From NCBI RefSeq assembly GCF_030341905.1, contig NZ_JATAAF010000001.1, positions 186,001 through 250,000 of the forward strand: a stretch of 64,000 bases of DNA, in the 5' to 3' direction. The notes beneath the pieces were generated by a model. The model saw only the letters and a program-made list of their open reading frames with translations. It did no database searches and was not told where the DNA came from. Position 1 is the stretch's first letter. Each line of letters starts with the position of its first letter. The position numbers and the translations under genes were made by a program. The DNA is from Porticoccus sp. W117. Its GTDB lineage: Bacteria; Pseudomonadota; Gammaproteobacteria; Pseudomonadales; Porticoccaceae. Positions 1-9,169 of the stretch are shown here, piece by piece.

Positions 1-5
1 CCTGT

Positions 6-1235
6 TTACTCGTATCTCAACTCATCCGCCGGCCTAACCTTGCCCGCCCGCCAGGCCGGATGCAAAGTAGCCAACATATTCAGGGTAAAAGCCACCGCTA
101 CCACCACGCCCACATCGCTCCACATCAGGTGCGATGGCAACACATCTACCGGGTAAACCTCTGTGTTGAGCAATGTCACACCCAATTTGTTTTCCAACCA
201 TTTGGCCCACTGGCCCACATAGCTGGCAATCAAAACTCCAAGGCCAGCACCAATGGTGCAGCCCATCAGGCCAATCAAGGTACCTTTAACAAAGAAAATA
301 CCCAGTATGTCGCGGGTGCTGCACCCAAGAGTTTTGAGGATGGCGATGGCTGGGCGTTTGTCCGACACCGCCATCACCAGCATGGAAACCACATTAAAAG
401 CAGCGATAGCGACGATCAGGAAAATCAGAATCAATACCAAATTGCGCGAGCCTTGAATGGCCTGGTAGAGATTGCCGTAGCGGCTGCTCCAGTTGCGCAC
501 AAAGGTGCCGGGAATATCTCGTTGCAGCAGATAGCCCTGCTGGCTGGCGGTAAAAATATCTTCCACTTGCACCTGCAACGCCTGCGGTCTGCCCCCCTGC
601 CCCGCTAACTCACTGGCCAGTTGCAAGTGGGTAAAGGCCAGTTGTTGATCCAGTTCGGTACCGGTATTGAACAACCCCACCAGAGTAAACGCCACAATAC
701 GGGAGGCACGGCCACCACCGCTGTAATCGGTAGCCGCAGGTACCACCATACGCAATCGCTCGCCAACGGCAACACGTAACTCGGCAGCCATCTTCTCGCT
801 GATATAAAGGGGCTTATCAATGCCTTCAGCAGCGGTTAAGTCCAGTTGGTTTTGCAGGGCTGGGTTACCGGCGCCAAATTGCTCTCCATGCAGCACCACA
901 GGCTGAACCTGGCCGCGATGACTGAGCATACCGGTGACATCGGTAAACGGTGTTACCGAGAGAATCCCCGGTCGTTCACGAACTTTGCCCGCCAGCAATT
1001 GCCAGTCATCAATGCCACCGTGCTCGTATACCTGAATATGCGTCACCAGATCGAGAATGCGGGTACGCAGTTCCCGATCAAAACCGTTCATTACCGCCAA
1101 CACCACAATCAACAGCGCCACACCGCACACCAGGCCTGTCACTGCCAGGCCGGAGATAAACGACACCAGTTTGTTGCCAGAGCTGGCAAAGAAATAGCGC
1201 AGGCCAATAAACAGCGGGATTGATTTAAACACCAC
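6..1235 (-). CDS. lolE: Lipoprotein-releasing system permease LolE
   Basis: This 409-residue protein is an inner-membrane permease of the LolCDE ABC transporter, which lifts outer-membrane lipoproteins from the inner membrane and hands them to LolA. It starts with the family hallmark PLFIGLRY, followed by a first membrane segment near residues 25-50 ending in [10 protein letters not shown] large periplasmic domain follows to about residue 265, then three membrane segments, and it ends in RPADELRYE, matching the family's usual C-terminus (PAEALRYE). Its ATG overlaps the end of lolD by 11 bases, so the two are translationally coupled. It is called LolE rather than LolC from its place as the third gene of the lolC-lolD-lolE order; sequence alone separates the two paralogues poorly. 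Confidence 0.93.
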   Translation of the reverse strand: MVFKSIPLFIGLRYFFASSGNKLVSFISGLAVTGLVCGVALLIVVLAVMNGFDRELRTRILDLVTHIQVYEHGGIDDWQLLAGKVRERPGILSVTPFTDVTGMLSHRGQVQPVVLHGEQFGAGNPALQNQLDLTAAEGIDKPLYISEKMAAELRVAVGERLRMVVPAATDYSGGGRASRIVAFTLVGLFNTGTELDQQLAFTHLQLASELAGQGGRPQALQVQVEDIFTASQQGYLLQRDIPGTFVRNWSSRYGNLYQAIQGSRNLVLILIFLIVAIAAFNVVSMLVMAVSDKRPAIAILKTLGCSTRDILGIFFVKGTLIGLMGCTIGAGLGVLIASYVGQWAKWLENKLGVTLLNTEVYPVDVLPSHLMWSDVGVVVAVAFTLNMLATLHPAWRAGKVRPADELRYE

Positions 1236-1917
1236 TGACTTCCAGCAGTTGCCCGTGGTCCAGCTTCAAGGTACGAGACATTTGCGCCGCCACATGGCGA
1301 TCGTGGGTGACAATCACAAAGCTGGTTTCCCGCTCCCGGTTAAGGCGCAGCAGTAGCTCCAATATGGATTCTGCGGTATCGGAATCCAGATTGCCGGTAG
1401 GCTCATCCATCAGCACACAGCTCGGCCCGGTTACCAATGCGCGCGCAATGGCCACTCGCTGGCGCTCACCGCCAGACAATTCCGACGGTTTGTGCTTCAG
1501 CCTCTCTGCCAGGCCAACCTGGGAAAGTATTTCAGTCGCTTTGGCACGGGCTTCAACCACAGGGGTTTTGCCAATCAGCAACGGCATAAACACATTTTCC
1601 AGGGCAGTAAATTCCGGCAATAAATGATGGAACTGATAGACAAAACCCAAGTGGCGATTGCGCCAACTGGCACGCTCATTTTCCGAACAGGGGCCAATAT
1701 CTTTACCGGCAATGCTTACCGTACCCTCAGTAGGATCATCAAGCCCACCCAACAAGTTCAGCAATGTGGTTTTACCAGAACCGGAAGCACCAATAATGGC
1801 AATGGACTCACCACGCGCCACGTCCAAATTCAAGCCACTGAGCACATCGATGGTCTCCGGCCCCTGGCGGTAGGTTTTGGTGAGGTCGGCACATTGCAGT
1901 ACGGCGCTTTTATTCAT
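1225..1917 (-). CDS. lolD: Lipoprotein-releasing system ATP-binding protein LolD
   Basis: This 230-residue ABC ATPase powers LolCE-dependent lipoprotein release at the cytoplasmic face of the inner membrane. Visible motifs are a Walker A (GASGSGKTT, about residues 42-50), the signature [15 protein letters not shown] (about 147-161) and a Walker B ending in VLMDEP, followed by the switch histidine in VIVTHD. Length and motif spacing are normal for LolD. The gene lies between the two permease genes; its 3' end overlaps lolE by 11 bases. The 140 bases between it and lolC are almost filled by a long inverted-repeat element (1940-2047), which could affect how lolD and lolE are expressed relative to lolC. 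Confidence 0.96.
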   Translation of the reverse strand: MNKSAVLQCADLTKTYRQGPETIDVLSGLNLDVARGESIAIIGASGSGKTTLLNLLGGLDDPTEGTVSIAGKDIGPCSENERASWRNRHLGFVYQFHHLLPEFTALENVFMPLLIGKTPVVEARAKATEILSQVGLAERLKHKPSELSGGERQRVAIARALVTGPSCVLMDEPTGNLDSDTAESILELLLRLNRERETSFVIVTHDRHVAAQMSRTLKLDHGQLLEVSGV

Positions 1918-1939
1918 TATCTCTTCCAGAAAAGGGCAA

Positions 1940-2047
1940 GCTAAATGCTGGGTTAAGTGTTTGTGACCGTTGCCAGCAGGGATGCTGGCAACGAGCCCGC
2001 ATGGACGGGTTTACGGCGTGTCGCAAATACTTAACCCTGCATTTAGC
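1940..2047. repeat. Long hairpin element with conserved core (copy 1, between lolC and lolD)
   Basis: Two 28-base arms, 1940-1967 and 2020-2047, are reverse complements at about 25 of 28 positions. Inside sits a perfect 10-bp stem (1969-1978 with 1983-1992) closed by a GGGA loop, then a core reading GAGCCCGCATGGACGGG and TTTACGGCGTGTC. The same core occurs in the elements at 26282-26386, 26447-26556 and 33121-33245. Here the element lies inside an operon, between two co-directional genes. Confidence 0.85.
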
Positions 2048-2057
2048 GTATTGCCAA

Positions 2058-3314
2058 CTAATGGTCATATCGCAACGCCTCCGCCGGCTGCACTCGCGAC
2101 GCCTGCCAGGCGGGATACACCGTCGCCAGCAAGCTCATCAACACCGCGCCACCACAGACTGCCAGCACGTCCTGGGACAGCAATATGGAAGGCAACGTGG
2201 TGGTGTAATACACATCCGGGTCAAATACCGTAGCCCCCAACAACTGCTCGAACCAGGCCACCACATCCCCCACCGTTGCCCCCAGCAGGCAACCAACCAA
2301 CGCCCCCACGGCAATACCAAACAAACCGGTCATGGTGCCCTGCACCATAAAGATACCTACCACCTGCCCGGCAGAGGTACCCATGGAACGCAATACAGCA
2401 ATATCCTTGCGTTTTTCCGACACCATCATCACCAGATTGGCAACGATGTTAAACGCCGCTACCGCAATCACAATGGCCAGTAACAACCCCACCACCACCT
2501 TTTCCATACGAATGGCGGCGGACAAACTGCCCAACTGCTCCTGCCAGTCCACCAGCCGATATTCCTGAGGCAAGTTGGTACGCAGACCTTGAGCGATATC
2601 CACTGCCGCCATAGGCTCTGCCAAACGCATCCGCAAACCATCGACATTATCGCCACGGCGATAAAGCCGCTGGGCATCCGTCAGGTGCAGAAACAGCAAG
2701 CCACTGTCCACTTGAGCGCCCACTTCAAATACGCCGATCACGGTAATATTTTTTTCGCGAGCAAACACGCCCATGGGTGTGGCAGACACAATCGGCAGCG
2801 TCATGCGTATACGATCCCCTACCACAGCGCCCAGTGTGCGGGCAGTCTGGGCGCCGATAATGGCACCGAACTCGCCGGGAGCCAGCAGGGAAAAATCCCC
2901 CAGCAACATCTGATTGTCGATCTCGCTGACCGCTTGCTCACGAGCGGGATCGATGCCCTGCACCTGCACCCCTTCGCTGCGGTTTTGCAGGCGCAGCATG
3001 GCGTAGCCTTGCACAAAGGGCGCCACAGCCTGCACCGAGTCATCTGCCAGCAATTGCTCACCCTGACGCTGTATATCCGCCAGTGGTGCACTGGTGCCGT
3101 CGGCGCTTTGCAACACCATATGAGGCACCACGTTGAGCACACGGCTGTAAATCTGCCCCGCCAGACCGTTCATTACCGAGAGCACAATAATCAACGCCAT
3201 CACCCCAAGCGCCATGGCACCAAAGGAAAAGCCGGAAACAAAAGACACAAAGCCGGTGCGACGTTTGCTGCGGATATAGCGCAAGCCGATAAACAGGGGC
3301 AGATTTTGCATCAT
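2058..3314 (-). CDS. lolC: Lipoprotein-releasing system permease LolC
   Basis: This is the first permease of the LolCDE transporter and a paralogue of the 409-residue permease at 6-1235. The chosen start gives [17 protein letters not shown], which aligns with the conserved PLFIGLRY opening of the family. The reading frame stays open upstream to 3392, but the extra 26 residues match nothing typical. Membrane segments are visible at about residues 25-50 and in three C-terminal stretches around a conserved VAAFNIVANLVMMV; the C-terminus is PAEALRYDH. The gene heads the operon lolC-lolD-lolE. The choice between the two adjacent ATG codons (3314 or 3311) is open, because no clear ribosome-binding site decides it. 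Confidence 0.92.
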   Translation of the reverse strand: MMQNLPLFIGLRYIRSKRRTGFVSFVSGFSFGAMALGVMALIIVLSVMNGLAGQIYSRVLNVVPHMVLQSADGTSAPLADIQRQGEQLLADDSVQAVAPFVQGYAMLRLQNRSEGVQVQGIDPAREQAVSEIDNQMLLGDFSLLAPGEFGAIIGAQTARTLGAVVGDRIRMTLPIVSATPMGVFAREKNITVIGVFEVGAQVDSGLLFLHLTDAQRLYRRGDNVDGLRMRLAEPMAAVDIAQGLRTNLPQEYRLVDWQEQLGSLSAAIRMEKVVVGLLLAIVIAVAAFNIVANLVMMVSEKRKDIAVLRSMGTSAGQVVGIFMVQGTMTGLFGIAVGALVGCLLGATVGDVVAWFEQLLGATVFDPDVYYTTTLPSILLSQDVLAVCGGAVLMSLLATVYPAWQASRVQPAEALRYDH

Positions 3315-3409
3315 GTGGGCGCTATAGTTTTTGAGGAAAGTGCCGGGATTAAAGCGAATTAACGGTGCCAGTACAACTGTGATGTGGCGCAACTTATATC
3401 AGTCTTTAC

Positions 3410-3440
3410 TTGCACTTTAACGCCGAACACCTACTATAAG
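3410..3440 (+). promoter_or_regulatory. Candidate sigma-70 promoter for the small secreted protein
   Basis: TTGCAC (3410-3415) lies 16 bases before TACTAT (3432-3437), or 19 before the overlapping TATAAG (3435-3440). This is about 35 bases upstream of the ATG at 3474. The match is moderate and no transcript data support it. Confidence 0.4.
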
Positions 3441-3473
3441 GGTTGAGTGGATGAACCGATGGTGGACAAGCTT

Positions 3474-3779
3474 ATGAAAATAACAATAACGACTCTCTCC
3501 CTGATCGCAGGCACTGCTTTATTTTGCAGCACCGCCAGCGCCGATGAAGTTCGCATTCCCGTAGGTCAACAAGGGGCCGAAAAGCAGAACATTGAAAAAC
3601 CCCGCAACGGCCAGACCAAGCAGCAAGTTCAGGACAAATTTGGCGAGCCTCAAAAACAAAATGGCCCGGTGGGCGACCCACCGATCTCCTCTTGGGAATA
3701 CAGCGACTACGTGGTGTACTTTGAGCACGACCGGGTATTGCACGCGGTGTTGAAAGGTTCTGCCAAGGCCGTCAATTAA
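3474..3779 (+). CDS. Small exported protein of unknown function
   Basis: This 101-residue protein has a clear Sec signal peptide: MKITITTLSLIAGTALF, then CSTASA as a likely signal peptidase I site near residues 19-24. The mature part carries NGQTKQQVQDKFGEP, reminiscent of the SmpA/BamE-like pattern (small domain, G-x-x-x-x-x-V-x-x-x-F-G-x-P), and ends with a predicted strand-rich WEYSDYVVYFEHDRVLHAV. I do not recognise a named family and infer only a periplasmic location. The frame is open nine codons further upstream, but the start at 3474 places the signal peptide at the N-terminus. A strong bidirectional terminator follows. The gene is divergent from lolC. Confidence 0.8.
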   Translation: MKITITTLSLIAGTALFCSTASADEVRIPVGQQGAEKQNIEKPRNGQTKQQVQDKFGEPQKQNGPVGDPPISSWEYSDYVVYFEHDRVLHAVLKGSAKAVN

Positions 3780-3800
3780 GCATTATGGAACGAACATAAA

Positions 3801-3830
3801 AAAACGGGCACTCAATGGAGTGCCCGTTTT
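3801..3830. terminator. Bidirectional rho-independent terminator
   Basis: A perfect 13-bp stem (3801-3813 with 3818-3830) with a 4-base loop has A/T-rich outer pairs, so it reads as a terminator on both strands. It separates the convergent small exported protein gene and the cold-shock gene. Confidence 0.92.
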
Positions 3831-3851
3831 TCGTTATCCAGCAGGTAAACC

Positions 3852-4058
3852 TTATTCAGGATTTACGTTCTCTGCTTGTGGGCCTTTTTGGCCTTGAACA
3901 ACGTTGAAGCTAACCGCTTGGCCTTCGGCCAGGGTTTTAAAGCCGTCGCCCTGAATCGCACTGAAGTGTACGAATACATCGGGGCCAGATTCTTGCTCAA
4001 TAAAACCAAAACCTTTGGATTCATTGAACCACTTTACTTTACCAGTAGTTTGAGACAT
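3852..4058 (-). CDS. Cold-shock protein, CspA family
   Basis: This 68-residue protein is a single cold-shock domain that binds single-stranded RNA or DNA. It shows both nucleic-acid-binding motifs, KGFGFI (RNP1) and VFVHF (RNP2), in the usual spacing after GKVKWFNE. The start at 4058 ([11 protein letters not shown]) is preferred over an in-frame ATG five codons upstream, because AAGGAAAG sits just before it. A sigma-70 promoter at 4203-4230 would give a leader of about 135 bases, in the range seen for CspA-type mRNAs. Which paralogue it is, and whether it responds to cold, cannot be told from sequence. Confidence 0.95.
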   Translation of the reverse strand: MSQTTGKVKWFNESKGFGFIEQESGPDVFVHFSAIQGDGFKTLAEGQAVSFNVVQGQKGPQAENVNPE

Positions 4059-4189
4059 GGATCTTTCCTTCAAAATTACACATTACTGCCTTCCGGCGTG
4101 GAATGGAAAACAGGTGTTGCCTATGGAGCTTAACGAATGTGTATCTGTGGAAAGAGTACACGACCTTTAACGTACCAAGGTAAAAACTG

Positions 4190-4230
4190 AATCCCAGCCG
4201 GGATTATAGCTATCAGGGGGAGAGGGTCAA
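4190..4230 (-). promoter_or_regulatory. Sigma-70 promoter and leader start for the cold-shock gene
   Basis: Read on the minus strand, TTGACC (4230-4225) is followed after 16 bases by a perfect TATAAT (4208-4203). A short hairpin, AATCCC-AGCC-GGGATT (4190-4205), covers the predicted start of transcription. The leader from about 4196 to 4059 contains no convincing reading frame. Confidence 0.75.
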
Positions 4231-4280
4231 TGACTATATTGTGACAAAACAAGCCGCTAGTAGCGGCTGCATTGCGGGCA

Positions 4281-4520
4281 TTAAGGGCGTTTTTTCGTGG
4301 CGTCGTAGGACAAATCAGCGGTATCCGGCTCACCATTTTGCAGGGATTCGCACTTGTTCGGGTCACCGCCGCACAGATCGCACTCGTAATCCTTTTCCCC
4401 CAGGGCGGCGCCAACGCCACCGCAAGAACCCGCCAGTGGTTTGCGGCCCATAATCACACCGATGGCCATGCCGGCAATCAGCAGGATAATCAATCCAATG
4501 GCGAGTAGAAATGTCAGCAT
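4281..4520 (-). CDS. nqrM: Na+-NQR maturation protein NqrM
   Basis: This 79-residue protein has one N-terminal membrane helix (about residues 3-23) and then a cysteine-rich tail: GSCGG, CDLCGG and NKC. That layout is the NqrM (DUF539) family, needed to insert iron into the membrane part of Na+-translocating NADH:quinone reductase. The motif GRKPLAGSCGGVGAALGE is typical of the family. It follows apbE on the same strand, as is common in nqr clusters. A GTCAT...ATGAC element fills the gap between it and apbE. Confidence 0.92.
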   Translation of the reverse strand: MLTFLLAIGLIILLIAGMAIGVIMGRKPLAGSCGGVGAALGEKDYECDLCGGDPNKCESLQNGEPDTADLSYDATKKRP

Positions 4521-4540
4521 GTGGTTGTCTCTGTAGCACT

Positions 4541-4643
4541 GTCATCCTGAGGGAGCCTTTCCATATAAAGAAAGGCGACCGTGAGGATCTCACAACTTTC
4601 ACACTTTGAGATCCTCACGTCGGCTGCGCCTCCTCAGGATGAC
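4541..4643. repeat. GTCAT...ATGAC inverted-repeat element (copy 1)
   Basis: The element starts GTCATCCTGAGG and ends CCTCAGGATGAC; an inner pair, GTGAGGATCTCA and TGAGATCCTCAC, forms a second stem. It overlaps the last three codons of apbE and supplies its stop codon. Related elements lie at 46796-46878 and 52175-52258. Confidence 0.9.
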
Positions 4644-5665
4644 GGCGAAGAATTCAAGTACGGCTCAAAATAGGTGCTATGGCGGGCCTCAAAACCATCA
4701 CCTTGTTTGACCAGCAAATACACCGGCAGTTGCAGCTTTTCCGCCAGGGCCAGGGCGCGCTCGGTACCCATCACCATAAACGCCGTAGCCAGGGCGTCAG
4801 CGCGGGCGCAATTATCGGCGATTACCGTCACCGACGCCAGTTTGTGAGTGACCGGGTAGCCGGTTTGCGGGTCGATGGTGTGGGAATAACGCACCCCATC
4901 GCGCTCGAAATAGTTGCGGTAATCCCCAGAAGTGGCCACCGCTGCATCGGTAACGTCCACGCCAATACGAATAGCTCTAGGGCCTGTGGTAGGTTTTTCG
5001 ATGCCGATACGCCAGGATTTACCGTTGTCCTTGGTACCGCTGAGGCGCATTTCACCGCCCACTTCCACCAAAAAGTTGCTCAACCTATGGGAGATCAGCA
5101 ACTCACTCACCAAATCCACCGCATAGCCCTTGGCCACAGCGGAGAGGTCAATACGAATATCAGCGGTTTTGTGGGCTTTCAGGCCTTCCAAGATTAATTT
5201 ATCAAAGCCAATACGGCTTTTGGCCTCTGTAATCAGGCTTTCATTGGGTATCAAGCTGCGAGATTCAGCAGCTCCAAACCCCCACAACTCGACCAAAGTT
5301 CCAACTGTTGGCTCAAATGCCCCTTCACTGTCACGATATATGCCCTGGCTGATGGCCAGAACTTCCATCAGCTCCGGTGCCAACACCATACTTTTACCCA
5401 CCTGTAAATCATTCAGTTGGCTCAATTGGGAATCTGGTGAATAGGTGCTCATCAGGCTGTTAACCCGATCCAACACGGCCTGAATCTGCTTCGGCAAATC
5501 AGCGGGCAAGTCAGCCGCAATCACTGTGACGTGATAAGTGGTGCCCATAGTGGCACCGGCGAATTTGTGGATTTTTGGAGTGGGCTGGCAGGCGGTTAAC
5601 GCTGTAAGCAAAACTGTTAGGAGGCTGACAGAAAAGAGCTTTGTTAGAGTGGTCGCACGTCGCAC
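4634..5665 (-). CDS. apbE: FAD:protein FMN transferase ApbE
   Basis: ApbE attaches FMN through a phosphoester bond to threonines of NqrB and NqrC, using FAD as donor, in the periplasm. Family motifs are clear: GATMGTTYHVTV, VDLVSELLISH, VEVGGEMRLSG, and the metal/flavin segment SHTIDPQTGYPVTH. The start is the weak point. The lipoprotein signal (LTKLFSVSLLTVLLTALTAC, lipobox LTAC) has no ATG just before it; the nearest candidate is a GTG at 5665, which lies inside a 7-bp repeat array. That start gives 343 residues, close to the family norm. The open frame continues through the repeats to 5923, but those extra residues are repeat and terminator sequence. The stop codon lies in another repeat. 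Confidence 0.85.
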   Translation of the reverse strand: MRRATTLTKLFSVSLLTVLLTALTACQPTPKIHKFAGATMGTTYHVTVIAADLPADLPKQIQAVLDRVNSLMSTYSPDSQLSQLNDLQVGKSMVLAPELMEVLAISQGIYRDSEGAFEPTVGTLVELWGFGAAESRSLIPNESLITEAKSRIGFDKLILEGLKAHKTADIRIDLSAVAKGYAVDLVSELLISHRLSNFLVEVGGEMRLSGTKDNGKSWRIGIEKPTTGPRAIRIGVDVTDAAVATSGDYRNYFERDGVRYSHTIDPQTGYPVTHKLASVTVIADNCARADALATAFMVMGTERALALAEKLQLPVYLLVKQGDGFEARHSTYFEPYLNSSPSS

Positions 5666-5813
5666 GTCGCACGTCGCACGCCAAAACCAAGCACCCTGTA
5701 GGTCGGGCTTTAGCCCGTCAAAGGATTGTACTACGTAGCTCCTTATTTGACGGCCTAAAGGCCGACCTACGGAGTGCCAAACAAAAGCGTGCGACGTCCG
5801 ACGTCCGACGTCC
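5652..5813. repeat. Inverted heptad array 1 (apbE 5' side) with nested hairpin
   Basis: Four exact tandem copies of GTCGCAC (5652-5679) face GTGCGAC, GTCCGAC, GTCCGAC, GTCC (5789-5813), largely their reverse complement. Nested between them is a palindrome with arms 5698-5722 and 5746-5770, whose right end shares 19 bases (GGCCTAAAGGCCGACCTAC) with 33299-33317. The array sits between the nqrF terminator and the apbE coding region and contains the likely apbE start codon. Confidence 0.85.
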
Positions 5814-5818
5814 AGCCA

Positions 5819-5848
5819 AAAAAACAGGGCCATAAGGCCCTGTTTTTT
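5819..5848 (-). terminator. Rho-independent terminator after nqrF
   Basis: A 13-bp stem (5819-5831 with 5836-5848) with an ATAA loop is flanked by T-runs, 20 bases after the nqrF stop codon. It would separate transcription of nqrABCDEF from apbE-nqrM. Confidence 0.88.
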
Positions 5849-5867
5849 AACTACGAAGTAGCGAGAA

Positions 5868-7094
5868 TCAACCACCAAAGTCATCCAGGAAGATGTGGTC
5901 GGGCTCAACACCCATATCCTCAAGCATCTTGATCACGGCGGCGTTCATCATGGGCGGCCCACACATGTAGTATTCACAGTCTTCCGGCGCCTCGTGGTCC
6001 TTGAGGTATTGCTCGTACAACACGTTGTGGATAAACCCGGTAAGGCCGTCCCAGTTGTCTTCCGGTTGCGGGTCAGACAGGGCCAGGTGCCACTCGAAGT
6101 TGTCGTTCTCTGCTTGCAGCATGTCGTATTCGTCGTCGTAGAAGCATTCGCGCAACGAACGGGCACCGTACCAGAAGCTCATCTTGCGCTTGCTCTTGAG
6201 GCGCTTGAGCTGGTCGAAGATGTGCGAGCGCATGGGCGCCATACCGGCACCGCCGCCGATAAACACCATCTCGTTATCGGTGTCTTTGGCGAAAAACTCA
6301 CCAAAGGGGCCATAAACACGCACTTTGTCCCCAGGCTTCATATTGAAGACGTAGGAAGACATCTTGCCGCAAGGGATGCCCTTGGAGCCGGGAGGCGGTG
6401 TGGCGATACGGATATTGAACTTCACCACGCCCTTTTCTTCCGGGTAGTTCGCCATGGAGTAAGCGCGAATCACGGTGTCATCCACTTTGGATTCCAGATC
6501 GAAGAAACCAAAGCGCTCCCAGTCGCCGCGGTACTCTTCTTCAACATCGAAGTCTTTGTACTTGACGTGGTGGGGCGGGCACTCCAGCTGCACGTAACCA
6601 CCAGCGCGGAAGTCTACGTTCTCTCCCTCAGGCAGTTTCAGGGTCAGCTCTTTAATAAAGGTGGCCACGTTGGGGTTGGATTCCACCGTGCACTCCCACT
6701 GCTTGACGCCGAACACTTCTTCCGGCACTTCGATCTTCATGTCTTGCTTGACAGGAACCTGGCAGGACAGGCGCCAGCCTTCATTGGCTTCACGTTTAGT
6801 GAAAGCAGATTCCTCGGTGGGCAGAATAGAGCCACCACCGGATTGCACGACGCAGCGACACTGGGCACAGCTGCCGCCGCCGCCACAGGCAGAGGGCAGG
6901 AACAGGCCGGCTTCCGCCAGGGTTTGCAGCAATTTGTCGCCAGCGGCAACATGAATGGTTTTCTCGCCGTTGATGTCGATAGCCACGTCACCACTGGAAA
7001 CCAGCTTGGAACGGGCGCTGAGAATAAACGCCACCAGCGCCAGCACGATGATCGTGAACATAGCCACGCCGATAACGATAGTCATATTTTCCAT
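5868..7094 (-). CDS. nqrF: Na+-NQR subunit F, NADH dehydrogenase flavoprotein
   Basis: NqrF takes electrons from NADH through FAD to a [2Fe-2S] cluster, the entry point of the Na+-pumping NADH:quinone reductase. The 408-residue protein has one N-terminal membrane helix (about 5-27) and a ferredoxin domain with cluster cysteines C70, C76 and C79 plus a later cysteine in RLSCQV. Next come an FAD-binding domain with RAYSMANYP and a ferredoxin-reductase NAD-binding domain with [12 protein letters not shown]. The C-terminus ends in FLDDFGG, as expected. It is the last gene of the nqrABCDEF operon, 21 bases after nqrE, and is followed by a terminator. Confidence 0.98.
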   Translation of the reverse strand: MENMTIVIGVAMFTIIVLALVAFILSARSKLVSSGDVAIDINGEKTIHVAAGDKLLQTLAEAGLFLPSACGGGGSCAQCRCVVQSGGGSILPTEESAFTKREANEGWRLSCQVPVKQDMKIEVPEEVFGVKQWECTVESNPNVATFIKELTLKLPEGENVDFRAGGYVQLECPPHHVKYKDFDVEEEYRGDWERFGFFDLESKVDDTVIRAYSMANYPEEKGVVKFNIRIATPPPGSKGIPCGKMSSYVFNMKPGDKVRVYGPFGEFFAKDTDNEMVFIGGGAGMAPMRSHIFDQLKRLKSKRKMSFWYGARSLRECFYDDEYDMLQAENDNFEWHLALSDPQPEDNWDGLTGFIHNVLYEQYLKDHEAPEDCEYYMCGPPMMNAAVIKMLEDMGVEPDHIFLDDFGG

Positions 7095-7115
7095 AGTGCA
7101 ATCTACTCCTATCGC

Positions 7116-7733
7116 TTACAGGTCGATGCCGCCGAAGGACATAAAGCCCAACGACATCAAGCCAACGGTGATAAAGGTAATGCCCAGGCCACGCAGGCCA
7201 TCGGGGACATCGCTGTACTTCATTTTCTCGCGGATACCCGCCAGGGCAACAATGGCCAGTGCCCAGCCAACGCCGGAGCCCAAGCCAAACACCACAGACT
7301 CGCCGAAGTCATAATCCCGCTCAACCATAAACAGCGAGGCACCCATAATGGCGCAATTCACCGTAATCAGCGGCAGGAACACACCCAAGGCGTTGTACAA
7401 CGCAGGCATGTACTTATCCAGCACCATTTCCATAATCTGAACAATGGCGGCAATTACGCCGATGTAGGACAACAGCCCCAGAAAGCTCAGGTCAATGGAT
7501 TCGGCACCGGGAATGCCAGTCCAGGCCAGCGCCCCTTCGGCCAACAAACCAGAATAGATCAGGTAGTTCACCGGTACGGTAATGGTGAGCACCACAATAA
7601 CGGCGATACCCAAGCCCAGTGCAGCCTGTACTTTTTTGGAGATGGCCAGGAAGGTACACATCCCCAGGAAGAACGCCAGCGCCATGTTTTCAATAAACAC
7701 CGCGCGAACGAACAAACTCAAATACTGTTCCAT
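7116..7733 (-). CDS. nqrE: Na+-NQR subunit E
   Basis: This 205-residue membrane subunit opens with [30 protein letters not shown] and shows six hydrophobic helices. NqrD and NqrE form the inverted pair that holds an intramembrane [2Fe-2S] centre and the sodium path; a conserved cysteine lies in GMCTFLA and another in NCAIMGAS. The ATG overlaps the stop codon of nqrD by one base (TAATG on the minus strand), so translation is coupled. Confidence 0.97.
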   Translation of the reverse strand: MEQYLSLFVRAVFIENMALAFFLGMCTFLAISKKVQAALGLGIAVIVVLTITVPVNYLIYSGLLAEGALAWTGIPGAESIDLSFLGLLSYIGVIAAIVQIMEMVLDKYMPALYNALGVFLPLITVNCAIMGASLFMVERDYDFGESVVFGLGSGVGWALAIVALAGIREKMKYSDVPDGLRGLGITFITVGLMSLGFMSFGGIDL

Positions 7734-8398
7734 TACGCTACCTCCGCCGGTGCTGAATTCTTGGCCATTTTAAATTCTGGCTCCTCAACCTGATCTTTGT
7801 GCTTCTGACGAATAGCCCAGATAATCAGGCCAATCAGGAAGAACGCGATCGGTGGCAGCAGCATCATGCCGTTAGGCACATACCAGCCGCCGTTGTTTAC
7901 AGTGACGAAAATCTCGTAGCCCAACAGCTTGCCGGAACCAAACAGTTCGCGGATTACCGCCAGCACGATCAGGATAAAGCTGTAACCTAGGCCATTGCCG
8001 ATGCCGTCGATAAAACTGGGCAACGGCGGGTTCTTCATGGCAAAGGCTTCGGCGCGACCCATCACAATACAGTTGGTGATAATCAGGCCCACAAATACCG
8101 ACAGGGTTTTACTGATCTGGTAGCTGAACGCCTGCAATATCTGATCCACCACAATCACCAGAGAGGCGATGATGGTCATCTGCACAATAATGCGGATGCT
8201 GCCAGGAATGTGGTTGCGCACCAGGGACACGAACAGGTTGGCAAACGCACAAACTGCCGTCAGCGCCGCACACATCACCAGAGAAACGCTCAGGCTGGAG
8301 GTAACCGCCAGCGCCGAACAGATACCGAGAATCTGCAGGGCAATGGGGTTGTTCTTGAATACCGGGTCAAACAAAGTGTCTTTGGTTTTACTCGACAT
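7733..8398 (-). CDS. nqrD: Na+-NQR subunit D
   Basis: This 221-residue polytopic subunit is homologous to NqrE and to RnfE/RnfA. Typical segments are [30 protein letters not shown] (with the conserved cysteine in the second half of the membrane pair) and [17 protein letters not shown]. It lies three bases after nqrC and overlaps nqrE by one base. Function within the Na+-pumping NADH:quinone reductase is as established for the family. Confidence 0.97.
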   Translation of the reverse strand: MSSKTKDTLFDPVFKNNPIALQILGICSALAVTSSLSVSLVMCAALTAVCAFANLFVSLVRNHIPGSIRIIVQMTIIASLVIVVDQILQAFSYQISKTLSVFVGLIITNCIVMGRAEAFAMKNPPLPSFIDGIGNGLGYSFILIVLAVIRELFGSGKLLGYEIFVTVNNGGWYVPNGMMLLPPIAFFLIGLIIWAIRQKHKDQVEEPEFKMAKNSAPAEVA

Positions 8399-8401
8399 AG
8401 C

Positions 8402-9169
8402 TTAGGCCTCCCCTGCTTTCAGGTTTGCCAGGAAAGGCGCAAAACCGCTGTCGCCCATCCAGAATTGCATCAGATTGTGAACGCCCTTGCTGGTGAGAGT
8501 GGCGCCGGAGAGGCCGTCCACCTGGTACAGCGCTTCGGGCTTGCTGTTGTCCACAGCCCCTTTGATAACGGAAATCGCCGTCTGGTCGCCATTGTAGATC
8601 TGCTTACCAACCCACAGGGCTTTCCAACTGGGGTTATCTACTTCACCACCCAGTCCCGGCGTTTCCTTGTGCTCGTAGAAGCCAAGGCCGGCCACGGTAT
8701 TGAAATCACCTTCCAAAGCCACAAAGCCGTACAGGGTAGACCACAGGGCGTAACCCTTGATGGGCAGAATCATCTTCTCAATGCCGTTGTCACCTTCCAC
8801 CATATATACGGTGGCGTACTTCTCTTTGCGACCAATCTTGGCTATGTCCTGGTCAGCGGAGAGCTTGTCCGACAGTGCCGGGTCTTTCGACGCCTTGCGC
8901 TGATCGAAGCTGGCCACATCCACCGCATCGGTAAAGCGGCCAGTGCTGAGATCAACCACCTTCGCGGTCACAGTTTTAAACTGCTCGTCGATGGACACAC
9001 CTTCCTGATAGAGGCCAGCGGCCTTGAGGATGTTGCCCTTCTTGTCTTCCTCTTTGTTGGCTTTTTGCATATCGCGCAAGCCAACCGCTGCACCGGATAC
9101 CACCACGGAGCAAACCAGGCAGAGTATCAGGGCAACCAGTATCGTATGTTTTACCGTATCTTTAGCCAC
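8402..9169 (-). CDS. nqrC: Na+-NQR subunit C, covalent FMN carrier
   Basis: NqrC carries an FMN bound through a phosphoester to a threonine. The attachment motif [10 protein letters not shown] is present near the C-terminus. One N-terminal membrane helix ([23 protein letters not shown]) anchors a large periplasmic domain. I place the start at a GTG at 9169 ([11 protein letters not shown]), because GGAGG lies nine bases upstream and related proteins begin there. An ATG at 9205 in the same frame would add twelve residues out of nqrB coding sequence. With the GTG start the gene overlaps nqrB by eight bases. Length is about 255 residues, normal for the family. Confidence 0.95.
   Translation of the reverse strand: MAKDTVKHTILVALILCLVCSVVVSGAAVGLRDMQKANKEEDKKGNILKAAGLYQEGVSIDEQFKTVTAKVVDLSTGRFTDAVDVASFDQRKASKDPALSDKLSADQDIAKIGRKEKYATVYMVEGDNGIEKMILPIKGYALWSTLYGFVALEGDFNTVAGLGFYEHKETPGLGGEVDNPSWKALWVGKQIYNGDQTAISVIKGAVDNSKPEALYQVDGLSGATLTSKGVHNLMQFWMGDSGFAPFLANLKAGEA

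Noticed and set aside
5652-5813. Heptad arrays considered as CRISPR or tandem-repeat cassettes
   Set aside because: The units are 7 bases without spacers, occur in inverted pairs and have no cas genes near, so CRISPR does not apply.
5895-7793. A 632-codon open frame on the plus strand opposite nqrF and nqrE
   Set aside because: It is histidine- and glutamine-rich in the way antisense frames of G+C-biased genes are, has no recognisable domain, and lies fully opposite two certain genes.
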